Shown: piece after piece, positions 13,701-28,700 of the stretch | Position numbering within the stretch: the first letter of the stretch is position 1 | Layout: every line of letters starts with the position of its first letter | Source of the DNA: Anarhynchus alexandrinus | Lineage: Eukaryota; Chordata; Aves; Charadriiformes; Charadriidae | Assembly (NCBI GenBank): GCA_008711295.1 | Contig: VUYV01000045.1 | Location: forward strand, 2,432,842 to 2,496,841 | Length of the DNA: 64,000 nucleotides | Direction of reading: 5' to 3' | The notes under the pieces: model-generated | Told to the model about the DNA's origin: nothing | The model's input: only the letters and a program-made list of their open reading frames with translations | Database searches by the model: none | Program-made: the position numbers and the translations under genes

Positions 13701-16700
13701 TCTAATTTTCACATGTTAGAGGTGGAGAGCATTTGGTAATGAAGAAAGACTGTCATTATAAGGAGTATTTTTGGCCATGATTATAGTCTTAGAAAGAAAA
13801 GAGGTAGTGAAGAAGGATGGTCTATGGGTAAAAGGTCTCCTTTTCCCTTAGATCAAAGAGGACTTCTAGTATAATATGTTAAAATAAATGCTGTTTACAA
13901 AGAAGTCTTCCTTTCATTACACTGACTGCCCATAGCATAGCACAACATATTACATGTATAATTAAAATACAATAAGCGCACAATAAAATTAATCCTTATT
14001 AAAACTGTAGAATAAAGCCAGCATCAGTGCGTTTCTATAATTAAACAATTATTCTGAGTCCTATCTTTTTTTTCTTGTAAGACTCATACTATTAACTGAC
14101 TGCAATTATTTAGGATCCTTAAAAATCTGTTTTAGATTTATGTTTCATTAGTCTCCACCCACCCTACCCCTATTGACTACATTCATCAGCTTGATGTCTT
14201 GCCCAAGTAAACTGTCTTAAATTTTCCAAGTGCTCTTTTTGCAAATTGAGTTAGATGCAGTATTGCTATTAATCAGATCTGTAATGCAGGGTTTGAGTAG
14301 TTGCTTATTTCTGTAATACTCTGCTCCCTTGCAACGCATGCATATTTATCACTCGGTTTCCTACGTCCTGAATTTTGTACAACAGACAGGAGCAAAAGCT
14401 CCAATACCTCTTTCCTATAAGGTGAAAGAACATACTTTGTAAATCAGCTTCCATCATGCCAAAAGTCGTTAATAATTATCTGTTGATGACTATTGGTCTG
14501 TTTCTCCCTGCTCCCTGAAGACAGAGGTGGAGCTGCAGCTCAGGGCAAAGCCCCCTTTTCACCAAAGGGGTGTAAAAAGTGATGAAGCAGGGGATGCCCA
14601 GGGAGGCACCTTCATGCCTGACTCTTGCTGCTCCCTCTTAGACGTGACTAGTCCCTGCAAAGTCCTCCTACACCTGCAGCTGGGACCCCAGTCCTTCCCG
14701 CTCCCGAGTATACCACACCACCGGAGGCTGTAGCATACCAAAAAAAGATCAGAGATCTTCCTCAGCCTAATTAATTGATCCAGTGGGCCACTACAGATAA
14801 GATGCAGCAGCGCCTGTCGCCCGGGGCGTGCAGGGGACCGGGGGGGGCCTGGACACCTGCGCAAGGCGGTGACTTAGAGCAAGGGTGGGAGCAGGCAGCC
14901 TTTTGTATAAATGCAGGACAAGGCTTGAATTCATACCCCTAAATTTGAAGCAAGAGGCCTAAAATGGTCTCAAACACAGCTTAGAAAGGTGGTTATGTTT
15001 GACAGCAAAAAGAGTCCAGGTTTTTAGGTCTTCGGGAGAAGATGTTTCGCGGAGAAGGCTGTGGGCTGGGGTAGAGCTCGAAGCAGAAGGTTACCTCAGG
15101 CAGAGACGGTCGGTCTCAAAGCAAATGGAAGCGGGTGGTTTTGTTTTCCTCACTGTATGTAGCTGAACTTGTTGCCACAACTTTCTGTGGCTGTCAAAGG
15201 TCCAAAGGGTTCAAAAAGCAATTAGACAAATTCATGGAAGAAAAATCTACTGAGGGATATTAAAAACAGAGATGCAGCTCTTGTATCAAGACATTACTGA
15301 ACTCCAAGTTGCTCAAAGATGAGAAAGTGCCCACTAAGGACATATCACTGTATGATTTTCTGGTCTGTATACTTTTCCCTAGGCGTTCATGAAGAGCCGC
15401 TGTTGGAGACAGGATATTGGGCTAGATGGGTCTTTGGTGAGACCCGGTAGGACTTTTGCTATGTCCTTATGTAGGATAAAAGAGAAAGTGAGTGTTTGCT
15501 AATATTAATGTCTGATGGATCAGTACAATTTTATCAATTTCAGCAGCAATTGATCTGAAAAATGATACCACTAATGTGGAAAAAAAGATCATTTAATGCA
15601 TAACTAAAGCCAGTAGAAACTTTCCAGCCATGAGTAGTAGTAGCACCCTTCCTCGTTGCAAAAAATGATAGGGAAATGAAGGCTCTAAGGCTATTTAATT
15701 GTGAAGAATCAATTAGATAAATGTGTACTCCTTTTGATTTGCTGGGGTTTTTAAATTATACAGCTGCAGACATTATGGAAGCTATGAGTATTTATATCTC
15801 AACCGTATGTGGGCAACACTAAGAAATATTAGTTCAATAAGCGTAATGATAGCTGTACTCAAATCAAAACGAAGTTGTTAAAAAAAGAAAAACCTCTTAT
15901 TTATTTCCTTAATAGACATTTCTATGGTACTCATCATGGCAGAAAGAGAGTGCTGAATACTTTGAGGAAGATTAAATTATTTGTAATTATACCACAAGTG
16001 GAAGCTTTTAACCAATGGAAAAAATTGTGGAGCTACCCTGAGATTAATAGTTCTTACTAAGATGACTGCTAAATTTTTTAAGTAATGCTGTGAACTTCCC
16101 CAGCACCTTTCATCCAGGCTTTCAAAATATTTTACAAACACCGATGAAGTTTAGCCTCATAACACCTGTGAAAAATAAGCATCACTATTCCCACTGCACC
16201 GGTAAGGAAGCCAGGATATAGAGAAAGTATATATGGAAATCATGATACTTGTGTATTTTATGGGAATTCAGAAAAATTGAACTCTATAGTAGAAAACCAT
16301 GGCAGAAGGCGCTATGCGTTTATCTTTGTAGGCACACTTACACGGGATTGTCCCTAAGCTATGGATGAACACTCTGAGGTATACTATGCTCTCAATGCAT
16401 AGTTAAATTCTGTTCTTTCCCCCTTAAGATAACAACAACAATGACAATAATAACAAATTTACATGTATACATATAGAATATAAATAATATATGTATTTAA
16501 CATGTATATGCATATACATAGCTCTCCTTCCAGTGGAAAAGATCATTCTGGTACAGTGGTAGTGCTTGTAAATACGCTTCTTTTCATGACTAGCACATAT
16601 TTTCATTTTTATTTCCCTCCCTTCTCAGTGCTTTTTCTGCCTCAAAGATCCCTCCTGGCAATTTGAACCTGTCCTCAACTCCTCAGTTACTAAAATCCCA

Positions 16701-19700
16701 GATGCTTTTTCAGTGGCAGCTTGTCATTAAGATGCCAGTTTTAACACTCTTTCATTTAAAAAGATCAGCCCCTTGGTCCTGCAATCAGCTCTATATGTAC
16801 TGACCCTCTCAGAGATCTGTCCACTCGAATGCAATTTCAGCATCTGTCCTTAAATGTGAAATGTTGAACAGTTCCCTATTCAGCTTTTACGTTGGAAAAT
16901 GAGCTAAAAGAAGCTGTAAGGTCCACAAGCTACCACATGCCATGATGGGTAGGGAAGAGAATGTTTAATGCTGATTTTTTCCCCTGAACCTTCTTGTCCC
17001 TCACCCTACTTCACCCATTATCTCTTCTTCACCTATCCTCCCCCAGTGCTGCCTCACATATCCTTAGCAGAAGATGTATAACAGGTTAGCAGATCAAAAG
17101 CATGTTAACTTAATTGGTGCCAGCCATGCCTTACAGACCCCAATATATTTTTTCCAACAAAATAATTAAAGTGGTTTGAGGCAGTAATGTGCATCTTGAT
17201 ATATGCATCTCATCCAGAGCTTAAATGCCTTTTTTATTCCTTCTATGCTGGCTACTATCCTGACTTTGCAAGGTGAGAAAAGCAGCTAATGGTCACTCAA
17301 TGCAGCATTCTGGACCAGGACACGCAGCCAAAGGGCCCTCACGAAACCTGCAGCTGGACGAGGGGCAAGTGCTGCCCTTCACTTCTGTCTGAGATAACCT
17401 TGCAGGATTTATTTCTGGTAGGAAAGAGGACAAATTTCTCTTCTAGCTCTCTAACTATCTGTCTAGCTATGAAAGACATTCCGCGTTTATCTCCAGTTGC
17501 CGTTGAAAATTTGATTCTTCACCTTTTACTAAAAACACTGCAGGTAGGGCTACCTTCTTCCTCAGGGAATGACAGAGAATTCGGGAGACCCTACCCCACC
17601 ACAGCTCCGGAGGCAGCTGGAAAGTGAGCGACTGCTGCTGAGAGCAGGTTAAAGCGCTCGAGTGAGTCTCTACCTCTGAATTGCCTCTCTCACCTGGTGA
17701 AATGGGCTCATTTGGGGAACTTTTTGATGGAGCGATAAACTTTCCCACCTACCTTCTGCAGCGCCAGTACTGTGTTGGGGTTGCAGCATTTGTACCAAAT
17801 GGATTTTAAAATAGAGGCAAACGGCGTGACTCCGATTCCTGCTGCAATGCACACACTCACTCGGTACTGAAAGACGTCTGTGGTCGCAGATCCGTATGGT
17901 CCATCCACGGCCACTCTACAGCAACAAGACATTTAGTCGAGGGTCAGCAACATATAAAGTGACAGAAAGGTTAAAACCAGTTGGGCTGCATGTTTTCAAA
18001 AGCAAACTTGTTAAAATAAAAGAGAAAAGAAATATCTAAGCTGGCACACAAATTACCCGTACAAACACATGTAATTTTCAGTGGGTGCCATTTAATAGCA
18101 AAGCAACTGTTTTTTCTGAAATGAGAGAACAAGAGCACCCATGTGGGTTTGGGGCCTGGCCATCTATTTAAGCATGCAATTGCAATTTTCTGGCTTTCTG
18201 AAATGTGATTAGTCATATAATTGCATGTCCAAATTTAGCTGTGGAATTTGCATATTTAATTATGAATTACTGAAAAGCATCCTGGTTTAGAGCTTTATTT
18301 TCTATATTGTATATATCAAAGTAAAGAGGAGAAGATTATATTAATAATTTTGAAAAGTTCTCTATGTTTGTTAAAATAATAAAAGAGAAAGCAAGAAAGA
18401 GGTCATCATATGCAAGGAAACTACTATTTTCTCAGCTCTTTCTGAAAAAACAATGTTTCAGAAATACATTTTTGGCAATAACACTGTACTTAGGATCTGA
18501 CATTAAGGCAAAATTTGTAAGGAGAAACGTTTGTTTATGTTACTACCTCCTATAATCAACGTTGCTGATGCTGAGGAATTCATTTTGGTCAAAATTAGAG
18601 ATAAAAAAGACTATTAAATAATCAGATTCATTCCTCTAGCAACATGAAATGTAAATACACACAGTACTTTGGAGTGCTCTGTCCAGTCTGTCTTTAAATA
18701 ACATAAGTGCTCTGGAAGATCATATCACTATCTAACACCCAGTCCTTAGGAAAAATTAGTTTTTTCCTTGTTTCAGATATTCTGTTGTTTTGTGCTCTTT
18801 ATTGCATCAGTCATCTCTAAAATTCAGCTTAAGTACTACAAACAAATATGCGGACATAGGAAGAATGAAATGTTTTAACAGGAGAAGAAAGAGGATCACC
18901 AAGCAATGGTACACACAAATACAGGGACACAACATATCTGAAACCCTATTGTTGCTTTCTTGAAGTGTAACTGAAGTCCTAGCAAACATTTTCCCTGTCA
19001 TTTGCACTTGTCACATGGTTCATGTTTTTTCAGTATTCCAAATGCTCTGCAAGTGTGGTAGCAAATGAAACAGCTACTCAGGGATAATTGTTTAAAATCT
19101 GGCCTCATATATAAGCAAAATAAGCTTTTTTTAAAAAATGTGTATTGTTATTCAGATTATTGACCAGCCCTGTACTTTTTGAGCACTCAAAATTTCTCGT
19201 AAAATATGCTTAACTTAGAGAATATATGTAAAGTGCCTAAGAACTGCTTTCAGGTAAGCTTTCTATGTAGTTCCATGTGGGCTGAGGAGCAATTCTCATT
19301 ATTGTTAGTAGATTGAGAAAAAATTGATCTGGAGGGAATTTCAAGAGATTCTTTAATCTCTCTCTGTGCTACAAGACAGGATCAATTATTTCCGAATCGT
19401 TCCTTACAGAGATTTGCCTTGTCAGTCTGCTCCTAAATCCTCAGGTGACAGAGATCCCATCACTGGTTTGAACGCCTTGGTCAGACGTAGCAAGAGAGCT
19501 TAGCCAAATACAGACTCAGAGAAGCAGGGGAGGAGAAAGTGGAGAAAGAGACACTCAGCTATACAACCCATCCATTTAATCTAGAGAGGGTGGAGGAAGG
19601 TAAGAAGATAGCAAACAAAGTGACCGAAATCATTACATTTGCATTTGCCAAGGGAGGAGTAGAAAATTGGGCTGCAGACTGTTCCTAGCTATGGCTTGGA

Positions 19701-22700
19701 TCGTCCGTATTTTTTGCGCCCATCTACACAATTTCATTAGAAAGAAGCATTATACTTTTGGGGAAAGCAAGGAAAGTATTTAGTTTTGGAAAAGTGACAT
19801 TAGTGGATCTTCGTATTATTTTTAGAATTTGCTGATTAGTACGATTAGGTAGTACTCCTGACTGTAAGAGAGATTCTTTTTTTGGGACAATGTACTAAAA
19901 CAACAATTAAGTGAGCCAAAATCCCAAAGAGGCTTAATAATGAACTTGACTATCTTCACAGGAATAGCCTATTCTATGCTATTATCCCTCAAATTGTCCA
20001 GCAATCACAACTGTCTTTTCTACCTGTATAAATACACATATATTTTATTTTAGTCTTCTTGAATTCATTACAATATACATATTTTATTTTTAGAACCTTA
20101 CCTTATCATTCAGTTGCTACATGGCTTCTGTCTTCTGCTCAGTTTCTGCTATATGTTATTTTTTAATACTGTCACCAAGTCGGTGTTTATCCTTAGATAT
20201 TGAAACCTGTGAAAAAGACTTGTTTTTTGCTTTATTGCTAGCTTAACTATTGAAATATTCTTTTTAATATATTGCAAGAAAGCAACTGAATGATGGCATT
20301 AGGCACCCTAACAAGATTAAAAAGAAGAGTCTTTATATATGACAGCGCTGCTAATTTCAGCCCTGCATTGTGGCCAGCAACGTTTGATAATATTTTTCTC
20401 TTTCTCATTCTTTACACTGGCTGTCAATCACTTTGAACCATTTTTGCTCCAGTTCTGCTGAAACGGCATACTTCTCATTCCAGTTGCCTTTAACAAAGGC
20501 ACAGCTTTCATTTCTAATTCTTATTAACTGATACAATGCAAAGACTGGACCAGACTTTCTCCTCTGCCCCGACCTTCTAGTGTGCGTCTGTAGCTCAGTG
20601 GTGTCTATAAGCTTTTTTGCGGAAAGCTCTTTAGCATCCAAGTCCCATTCAATTATAAAAGTGTAGTTAAACAAGTGCCTTTTGCTGTTCGGTTTTACTA
20701 GAACTCCCTCATCAGAAGCAATTTTCCAGGGGGAAAATAGTCCCTTCGATCCCTGGCCCTACACACTCCCCCAGGATTGAAATGGTCCTGTGCCGGGCTC
20801 TTTTCTGTGCTGAAAATCTCCACTATGCCTGCAAGGAGCTAAGTGGTTTGAACCCGCTATGTGTAGAGCCGGGTGCTGAGCTGGTGTAAGTCAGGATGGC
20901 TCCATTAACTTCAGCGGAGCCCTGCTCGCTTGCAACAACGAAGCAACAACCTTTTGCTTGGATTAAGGTGCCACCAATACATAATTTGAATGCAGATAAC
21001 CTTTATAAAGTGGAGAAGGGTTTGGAGACCAGAGACAGAGTTGAGGGAGACAACTGGAAAGAAGTAAGGTGCAGACAGAAGTTTCTGGGGCCACAAAACA
21101 TCTAAGTAACTGAAAGGGAAAAGCTGGAAGTTTGGACGGCAGCTGATGGGAGCCATCAGAGCATAAGCATATGGGCACAAAGCTACCAGATAACTTCTAG
21201 CATCATTTTAATTCAGTTCATAAGTACCTGTCTGTTGAAATGGATATCTTCAGGTGTAGATATAGATGTTAGAGATTTCGATGATAGAGACAGAGATATA
21301 GGTATTGATATGGACTTTAAATCTTGTATTAGTCATCAGGTATTGCTGATGATAGCCATTGGCCTCAGTTCATGACTGTGTTTGTGGGTTTTTTTTAGCA
21401 AAATGGCATATTTATAGATCCAGAACTGCAATCTAATACTATGCCATAAAGAACACACACAAAATTAATTAAAGTTAAAATGTTAACATTTATTTTAAAA
21501 CGTAGAGTTAACATTTTAAAATGTATATTTTGCAATTCAAACCTTGGTAACATCCACAATTCCTTGAAAGCTTTTTCCTCAGCTCCGAAGGCCTTGAAGA
21601 GGGCCGCAGTCCAATCCCCGATGACCCGTATGTGAACGCTGAAGAAGTCCTCCTCAGGAGCTGAGGTGAGAGTGAAAGGGTGCCACTCCAGCTGTGACAC
21701 AGATGGGCACTGTAGAAAGATATACTGACCAGGTCCCATTTTAAAGCCACGTTTCTTCATGTGAAGCTCAAGGACTCCAGAGGAATGCGTCACCACCTAA
21801 ACAATAATAAAAGGACCTGGTTTATTTTCCTTTGAAGAGTAATTGTTTGTTTTCACTAGGTTACTGGTGACTTTGCAATCATTTCCACTTCAGTTCAACC
21901 ACAAGTTAATGCAAATTGGGATGCACAGTAATTTTTAAATGTCTTGTAAATTATGGCCTAAACTGCATGTTGCAGTGCTGTTGCTGCCCCATAGCTTGAG
22001 AGCACGTACAGTGCGTATCGTGGGGCAGCTTGCTTTGTGAGTGTAAAAAGCAGAGGAAAGGCTGTAACAATTCAACAATTTGTCAGCTTTCTATCTTAGT
22101 AGAGCCTATGTGAAAGTATTCCTTAATAGCCTGGAATAATTTCCCAGTTTTACTCTCATGTAACACAATTAACGTGTGGGATTATTGTTGGTTTGGCAAG
22201 AAGAAAAAAGCCCAGTGAGCTCAATTCTAATATACTTTTATGAAGAGGTAATCTCAGTTAAGCAGCCAGTTTTATATGTCCCACATTGTACGCTGAGATT
22301 CTCAGATCACAGCCACTCTGTGAAATCAGCAGCAAGACTTAGCCGACATGCTTTCCCCCTCACACAAGATAAGCTGTTTCTGATCGCCAGCTTGATACGT
22401 GTGGGCTTTGGCTGCTTCAGTCGCGCTGTTCCCATCCATTTGGCTGTGACTTAAATAGGCCCTGAGCATATAGAGATATTTACAGCTGGGATAAATTGTT
22501 ACAGTGGTACTAATGAAGCTTTGACTATTTATGCTAACTGATAATACAACCCTTAATCTCCTTGGAAGGCTCCAGATTTGAAGCTAAAACCGTGTCCTAC
22601 TGAAGTCGAAGTCCTGCAAAGACATGTCTCTGCCATTTACTGCAGGGGAACGTGGGTTTCAGTTCAGTACAAAGAGAGACCCTCTGCACAGAGGATTGTG

Positions 22701-25700
22701 TTATGGTGGTGTAGTCGTGTAAGTCTGGTACTTCATTAGTCAGGTTTGGTCCCATATGGAATATTCGTATGGGCTTGCTATTGGAATAAATGCAAACCCC
22801 AAAATCAATACTTGGCTGAAACCATGGTAATGGTATAAGAGCTGCTGAAGCTAGGAGTGAAAAATGAGGTCATAATATAAAGGAGTTATCTATAAAAGAT
22901 GAAAAAAGTCATTGACATAACTTTTTTTTTTTTATGCAGGCATGCAAGCTATGTTACATACCTTAGTAATAACCACCTCCTGTCGAAATCTCCAAAATCT
23001 AACAATTCTTTCACAGATATACAGCACCATAGGACTTAAAACCCACTTCCAAGCCTGTAGAAAGTTGCATATTAAAAAAAAAAACAACACTTATTTTAAT
23101 TTCTAGAAAAATATTTTGCATTTCTGGTGCAAATCAGCAGGTAGCCTAAAATGAAATTATTTGATTTCTCTTCTGTGATTTTTGGTTCGCCTTTCTCAGG
23201 AGAGTATTTCTGTTGCTACTGTAGCAGTTCTGGCTTTCTTGTGGAACAGACATATGGGACTCCACAGATGCACTCCAAAAGCAGTGCTAATATCTATCTG
23301 TATTCTGGCCAAGAAGAGTCCTTTAAAATCTTTTCCTACTAAAAGGCAAAAGGATTAATCTATTTAGGTGTTACATATAGACGTCATTGGACCTGAAGAC
23401 GTATAGATGCATACATTTATACAATATTACCCATAGCCTAACTATTTTTTTGCTCTTCAAAGTCTAAAATATTTCAGAAGGGTCAGACAGGAGTAGCGCT
23501 TATTGTCAGCAGTGATTTTTCTGATGCTGCATGAGAAAACATTAAGTCCCAAATATTCAATTAGAGGAATGGGACATATTTCCATTTAATCCATTAGTCG
23601 GCTCTGTATCAATAAATGTGTTTTTTTGATCTAGGATACTAAGCTGGTCATACTTTAAGTATTGCAGATGATTGCTGTGTTTGTACTTGCTAATCGTATC
23701 TACTGATCACTATAACAATCAAAGATACTTGGCTATTCAAGTATACTAGCTGATGATTTCACTGAGTTGCACTGATAGCTGAGATAATTAGATGTAATTG
23801 AATCTTCATGATTTAAAAAAAATCTTTTTTTTTTTCCTAGAAGAGAGAATGTTTTATTTCCAGTTTTGTTAATTACACAGCTCGTTCTAGCAAACTGAAG
23901 ACTCCACAATCATGTGGCTTTTAAAATCTCAGAAGAGTAACTTTACTTGCTGAAACATTGACTTTGCTCCACAAGCTGGGTAACAGGGGTTATAAAGTAT
24001 CTTTTATGAGAAGCAAGCCATAAAATTATGTGGCTTCCTTAGAAAGTGCTAAGAGGATGGAGTGGCAATTTCCCAAGGTTAAGTCTTGAAAATTAAATTA
24101 AAAAAAATGCATGATTTAATAATGGGAATAAACCAGCATAAGCCAGAAGATTCTCAGTTAAAGCAGAAACTCAACACATCCGTTGTCCCTAAATACTACA
24201 GGTGTCTCTGCACAGCGGGTAATCTCACATGTCTTGAATATATTTGCATATATCAAGCCACAATAATGATGAGACCTGTTTTTCCTCCCTTCCATTTGTG
24301 CTACCTGTAAATAAAAGCACATGACAGGAATGTTAGGGCTGCAGGCTACCCTGTGGGAGAGCTCAGCTGAGATTTCAAACGTGCCATCGCTCCAGTGCAA
24401 CGGAGCATTCAATCCAAAATATTTTTTGGCTGGGTTTGGACAACAGGGCTTCTACCAGGAGGGATGGGCTGTCAGGCAACACAGCCCCTGGCAGGCTAAT
24501 CAGGGCATCAGTATTCTTGCCCAAGTGGTGTTTCCTCCTGTAATGAGAATGCACTGAGATGGGGCAGTGATGGCTCAGGAGACTCTGTGAGGACAAAAGT
24601 CTGGATGCCCCAAGTGCAACAGAAGTGCTTCATTGTCCTCAGTGCGAGTCAGATCAGGCTCCTACTGGCTGCAATATGGAGCAGGGGAACAGATGTGGCA
24701 CAACTGAGAGAGTGGCTCTGCCATGGTAGCTTCCCCCAGGAGCAGTGGCCAGAGGGGCATGCGCTCCGGTGTCACCTCATGCAATCCCAGCAGTGCACAA
24801 GGCCGTCCCCTCCCTGCTCAGTCCCATCTGCACCAGCCCCTGCCAGTGCTGCACGAGTCTCACCATGGCTTTTTAGCCTCTGAATGAATTTCTGCTAACT
24901 GCGGTGTCTAGCAGGTATCACACCGTAGCACGTTACCCATCCAGCAAAGCACTGTTCGTATAGATGATCTATATGCCATATGGTATTATCACAATTCATT
25001 TAAAGTAATGTGACTTTGCAAGTATGGCCTTGGGTACGCAGGAAAGTGTGGCAAAATAGGTTTAACACGGAGAAGTGGAAGTTCTCTCCGGTTAGCTTTA
25101 TGATAACGAATGTCAAGACATACTGTTGGAAGCAAGCTGGTGTCTGTATTCATGGTGTGTAGCCATGTATTGATTTTTATGGCGACATTGTAGCTGAAAT
25201 TTTTAGAGAGGCATTCATTTTCTCATTAATATGCGGGTTGGATAGTAGCTAACAATAGTTTAGTTTAAGAAAAATCTATGTCAGCCATTAAAAGAGCTAC
25301 AAGACACTGAATGCTAATTTTCCTCCTTTACTCTAAGATTTCCTTTGCTATGTTTTCTCTTTTTGGAAGAAACAAGAAAAACTTGCATATGAGCAAGCTA
25401 AATCTTGAGCTGTAAATGTTAAATGATTTTGTTTGGATGCTAGACATCTGACATACTGTACAAGTCTGCTACTTAATTACCCCCTGTGGATTTGCAATCT
25501 TGTTGCAGCAAAACCACCCTTCCGTGGGACGTTTTTTCTGCCTTTTGCCTTTCCCTTTCATAATTCATTGTTTAAAATTCTCTCCTTTTTACCTAACTTA
25601 AGACATCAAGGCTGGACGATATGAAGCATGTGCCCCAAAGCAAGGACATAATTTTATCTCCAACTTATTCTCCCTTGGTATTTAGACTATCCATATTAAA

Positions 25701-28700
25701 GTACTATTAGTTAAAATAATAATATTAATTTGCATCCCTAGCTTTACTGTTCCATTTTACTTTCTGTATCTCTACCCTTACAAGGTTTTTGCTTAGAGGC
25801 TATGTTTGTGCAATGAACACATCAAGGATATCGGTGATACTAAATAATTAAAAATAAATGTACACAACAGATTTAAATAGAGTACAGTTCTGAAATCCAT
25901 ACCCTTCAGAGGGAGTGTTGCCTCACTAAAGGATCTTCCAGAAATAAAAATTTTTATTAATAACACCAAAAATTTACACATCACTCTTCATTTGTGCCCG
26001 TCTATACTGATTATAGGGGAGGTCAGGATCAGTATCTTAATGCACAGGGAGAGGTCACGGGACAGAAATGTGACACTACTCTCTAAACATGACACTAAGT
26101 GCCAGTCACTAACATACACTCCAGCCCCCTGCTCCCTAAGACATTTGGAGCATGTCCCAAGGAAGAACATTAAGTTAAAAACAGAAGACAATCATCACTC
26201 TTACCGCAGGTTTGTTGCCAGAAAACTGCGGCAAAGGGCACTGAGTGGCGTTCTCCCATTCCAAGTAGTGATCTTTACAATAAGTGACATTGTGAAGCAG
26301 CAGACTCTGAGGCGTCTGACCTCGGACGAGCTGACTTAAAACAAAAGTGTTCATCAGTGATATGCTTCCTTGCAAGGTTTCTGTGCATCTGTAGGTTTTG
26401 CACTAGTAGTGGAATGCAGATTCGGAGATAACCAAAAGTTCAAGAACTGAAGGTTCAACAACTGGCCATTTCAACCCTGTTCTGCTCTCTCATTCAAATT
26501 ACCTTTCCTTTAGCTTTGCCATGACTTTTTGACCAAATGCAAGAAGTGTGTTACAGTATTGGTATACATCAATGCAGCTGAAGTGTGGAGAATCCTTGCA
26601 TAGAAAATGTACATTTTGCTGTTTGTGGCAAAATTAGAATGATTTCCAAGTTCTTTGGAGCAGACACTTTGACCTCCTCTCTATATGAGCGTCTGGTATT
26701 GTTTAGAAAAATAATAAAATTCAATAGTGACAGACCTTCTCTTTCCTTTGCTGCTTTCTAAATGCATTTTTAAAAACTGCAAATAAAGTTGGAGGGGCAT
26801 AATTAGATGTATACTCTCTAAACATATTAAATTCTAGCTTCTTTACTTCTGAGAGTGTTAATGATGTGAATTTTCCCAAACATATCAATCCTGACTGTTC
26901 AGTTTAAATGGGTTTCAGCTGGCGTTGATTATGGGTAGAGAAGGAAGATTTTTATGGGGAAACCCTGTTTGTTTCGTATTGTTTCTCCAGATTTTCCATT
27001 CCATACTTACTTTGGCTCTGCAACGTTAGCCTGTCCTGCCCACTAGTTTAACAAGAGACAAGGAGATAAAAAGTACTGCCTTCTTTTACACGGCGGTGTC
27101 ATCAGCTGCCACCAGTTCAGACAGAAAGACAGGAAAGGAGGCAGGCTTGAGTGAGTTCTGTTCGGCCGTCTGAGAAAGGGGAAGAGGTGGGAAGTGGATG
27201 AAACCTTGGGGTTTTGACTCCCTTTCATAAATGGGGTAGTGGTAGGGATGTGCTGGGGCAGGAGGGAGCTGCTCTGCTGCAGTGCGCCCCCAGCCTGGAG
27301 CAAGCAGCGCGCTCGCTGAATGCTGTCGATAGGGCTGTTAAATAAGTGTCCCCTGTTTGGGGAAGTCTCTTGCCAAGGACTGTCGATCAGCTGGCTAGGC
27401 AGAGGCAGCTTACGAAGCCGAAGGTTTAATGGGTTCATTATAGTTGTTTGAAACTGGATTCTAAAAGATCTGCCAGAGAGAGAGGGGAGGGGGCCTTTTT
27501 AATCAAGCCAGGATACAGTTTACAGCATTTGTTTGCAGCTGTGCCTCTGAAACTTGGGACTAATTAATTGGGCCAATTTCAGGAACAGTCAAAGCCAAAC
27601 TGAACGTGGCAGCTTTCAAAACACAAGGAAAGAAGTGAGAAAAGTAACGCACCACAAAACATTGTACCGGCCTGTTCCCTGCCCCGTGGTGATGCCATGT
27701 ACCTCCGGGCAGCAGGCACAGGCACGCACCTCTGTGGAAGTTCCTCTGTGTCCAAGAGTGGCGGCCTGTACGTATTTTAGTGGTGGACAATACCATCTGA
27801 ATGTGTTATGAATNAAACAGGAACATATGAAACAGACATACAAAGTGTATTATGATAACACCAAGTGAGTCTGTCTTCAGATCTGAAAAGCTTTACTACA
27901 GCTTGAGGCCATGTGTCCGCTAGATAGTCAGCAGGAAAAGATCTGTGGAGCAAAGCAGTCTTTGTTGAGGGCCTTGCACTTGAGGGCTACCTAGGGCTTA
28001 GGACTAGGTCTGGTTTGGTCCTGTGAATGGGTCACTTGTTAGTGCTCGGCACACAGAAACGCATTCCTGTCAGTGTAGTTTCATCCCAAAACACTCTGTT
28101 ATGCAGTCCAGGGATTGTGCCATGGTATGAGCCTGACCTAGGAGGTGAGGGGGACCATGAGATTTACCTCAAAATTGCACTCCCTATCTGAATTAAAATG
28201 TGAATGTAAACGTACCACTGTAGATTCACGTTAACACTATTGCAAAGAAATGAGAAAGCGAAATGGGAGAAAACATACAAGAGAGAAGAAGCAGAAAATG
28301 TCAATGGAGCTGGAAACGGACGATGGAAATGTTTTCAGCACTAGGCACCTTCTTACTCTCACTCTGCATTCACAGGGGATTTCTCAGCCCATGAGCTTCT
28401 CAGGGAGGCTCCCCCGACTCTGCTGTCCCTCCGTGTAAGAGCCAGAGCCCTGTACCAAGAGGATGGACCGTCCTCTTGTGCTGAGGAACAGGGAGACAAG
28501 CAGCAACCTGACAGTCATTCCTCTCCGTAAAAGCCACCTGACTGGGCTAGTCATAAACTCAAGTTGTTTGTTACTGTAGTCGTTTAAACCTGGTTTGTAA
28601 TATAGTGCCTACTGCTACTGCACAGTATTTCTCTATGGTGAGGAAATTTGGGGTTCTTTTCACCACAGAGAAAGAAGGTCAAAACTGCTTTACATTTATG

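Larger units (their letters stand above)
10444..17752 (-). other. NOX3: NOX3 intron 10
   Basis: 7309 bases. Holds a three-copy 10-mer (11611-11640), a CR1/L3-like remnant (15190-15475), a possible MIR-like remnant (16100-16225) and an AT/CAA-rich simple stretch (16431-16520). No other gene seen. Confidence 0.88.

Noticed and set aside
14805..14860. GC-rich patch with a G8 run as a possible CpG promoter or quadruplex
   Set aside because: Too short for a CpG island, inside intron 10, and without four clear G3 runs in a normal spacing.
24587..24883. 98-codon plus-strand frame in a GC-richer patch
   Set aside because: No domain, no splice context and no start context that stands out; it sits inside NOX3 intron 7.
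26205..26330. Shorter form of NOX3 exon 7 using the second AG
   Set aside because: It would shift the frame relative to exon 6 and lose one residue of the conserved H-G-x-G-x-x-V-R-G-Q spacing.
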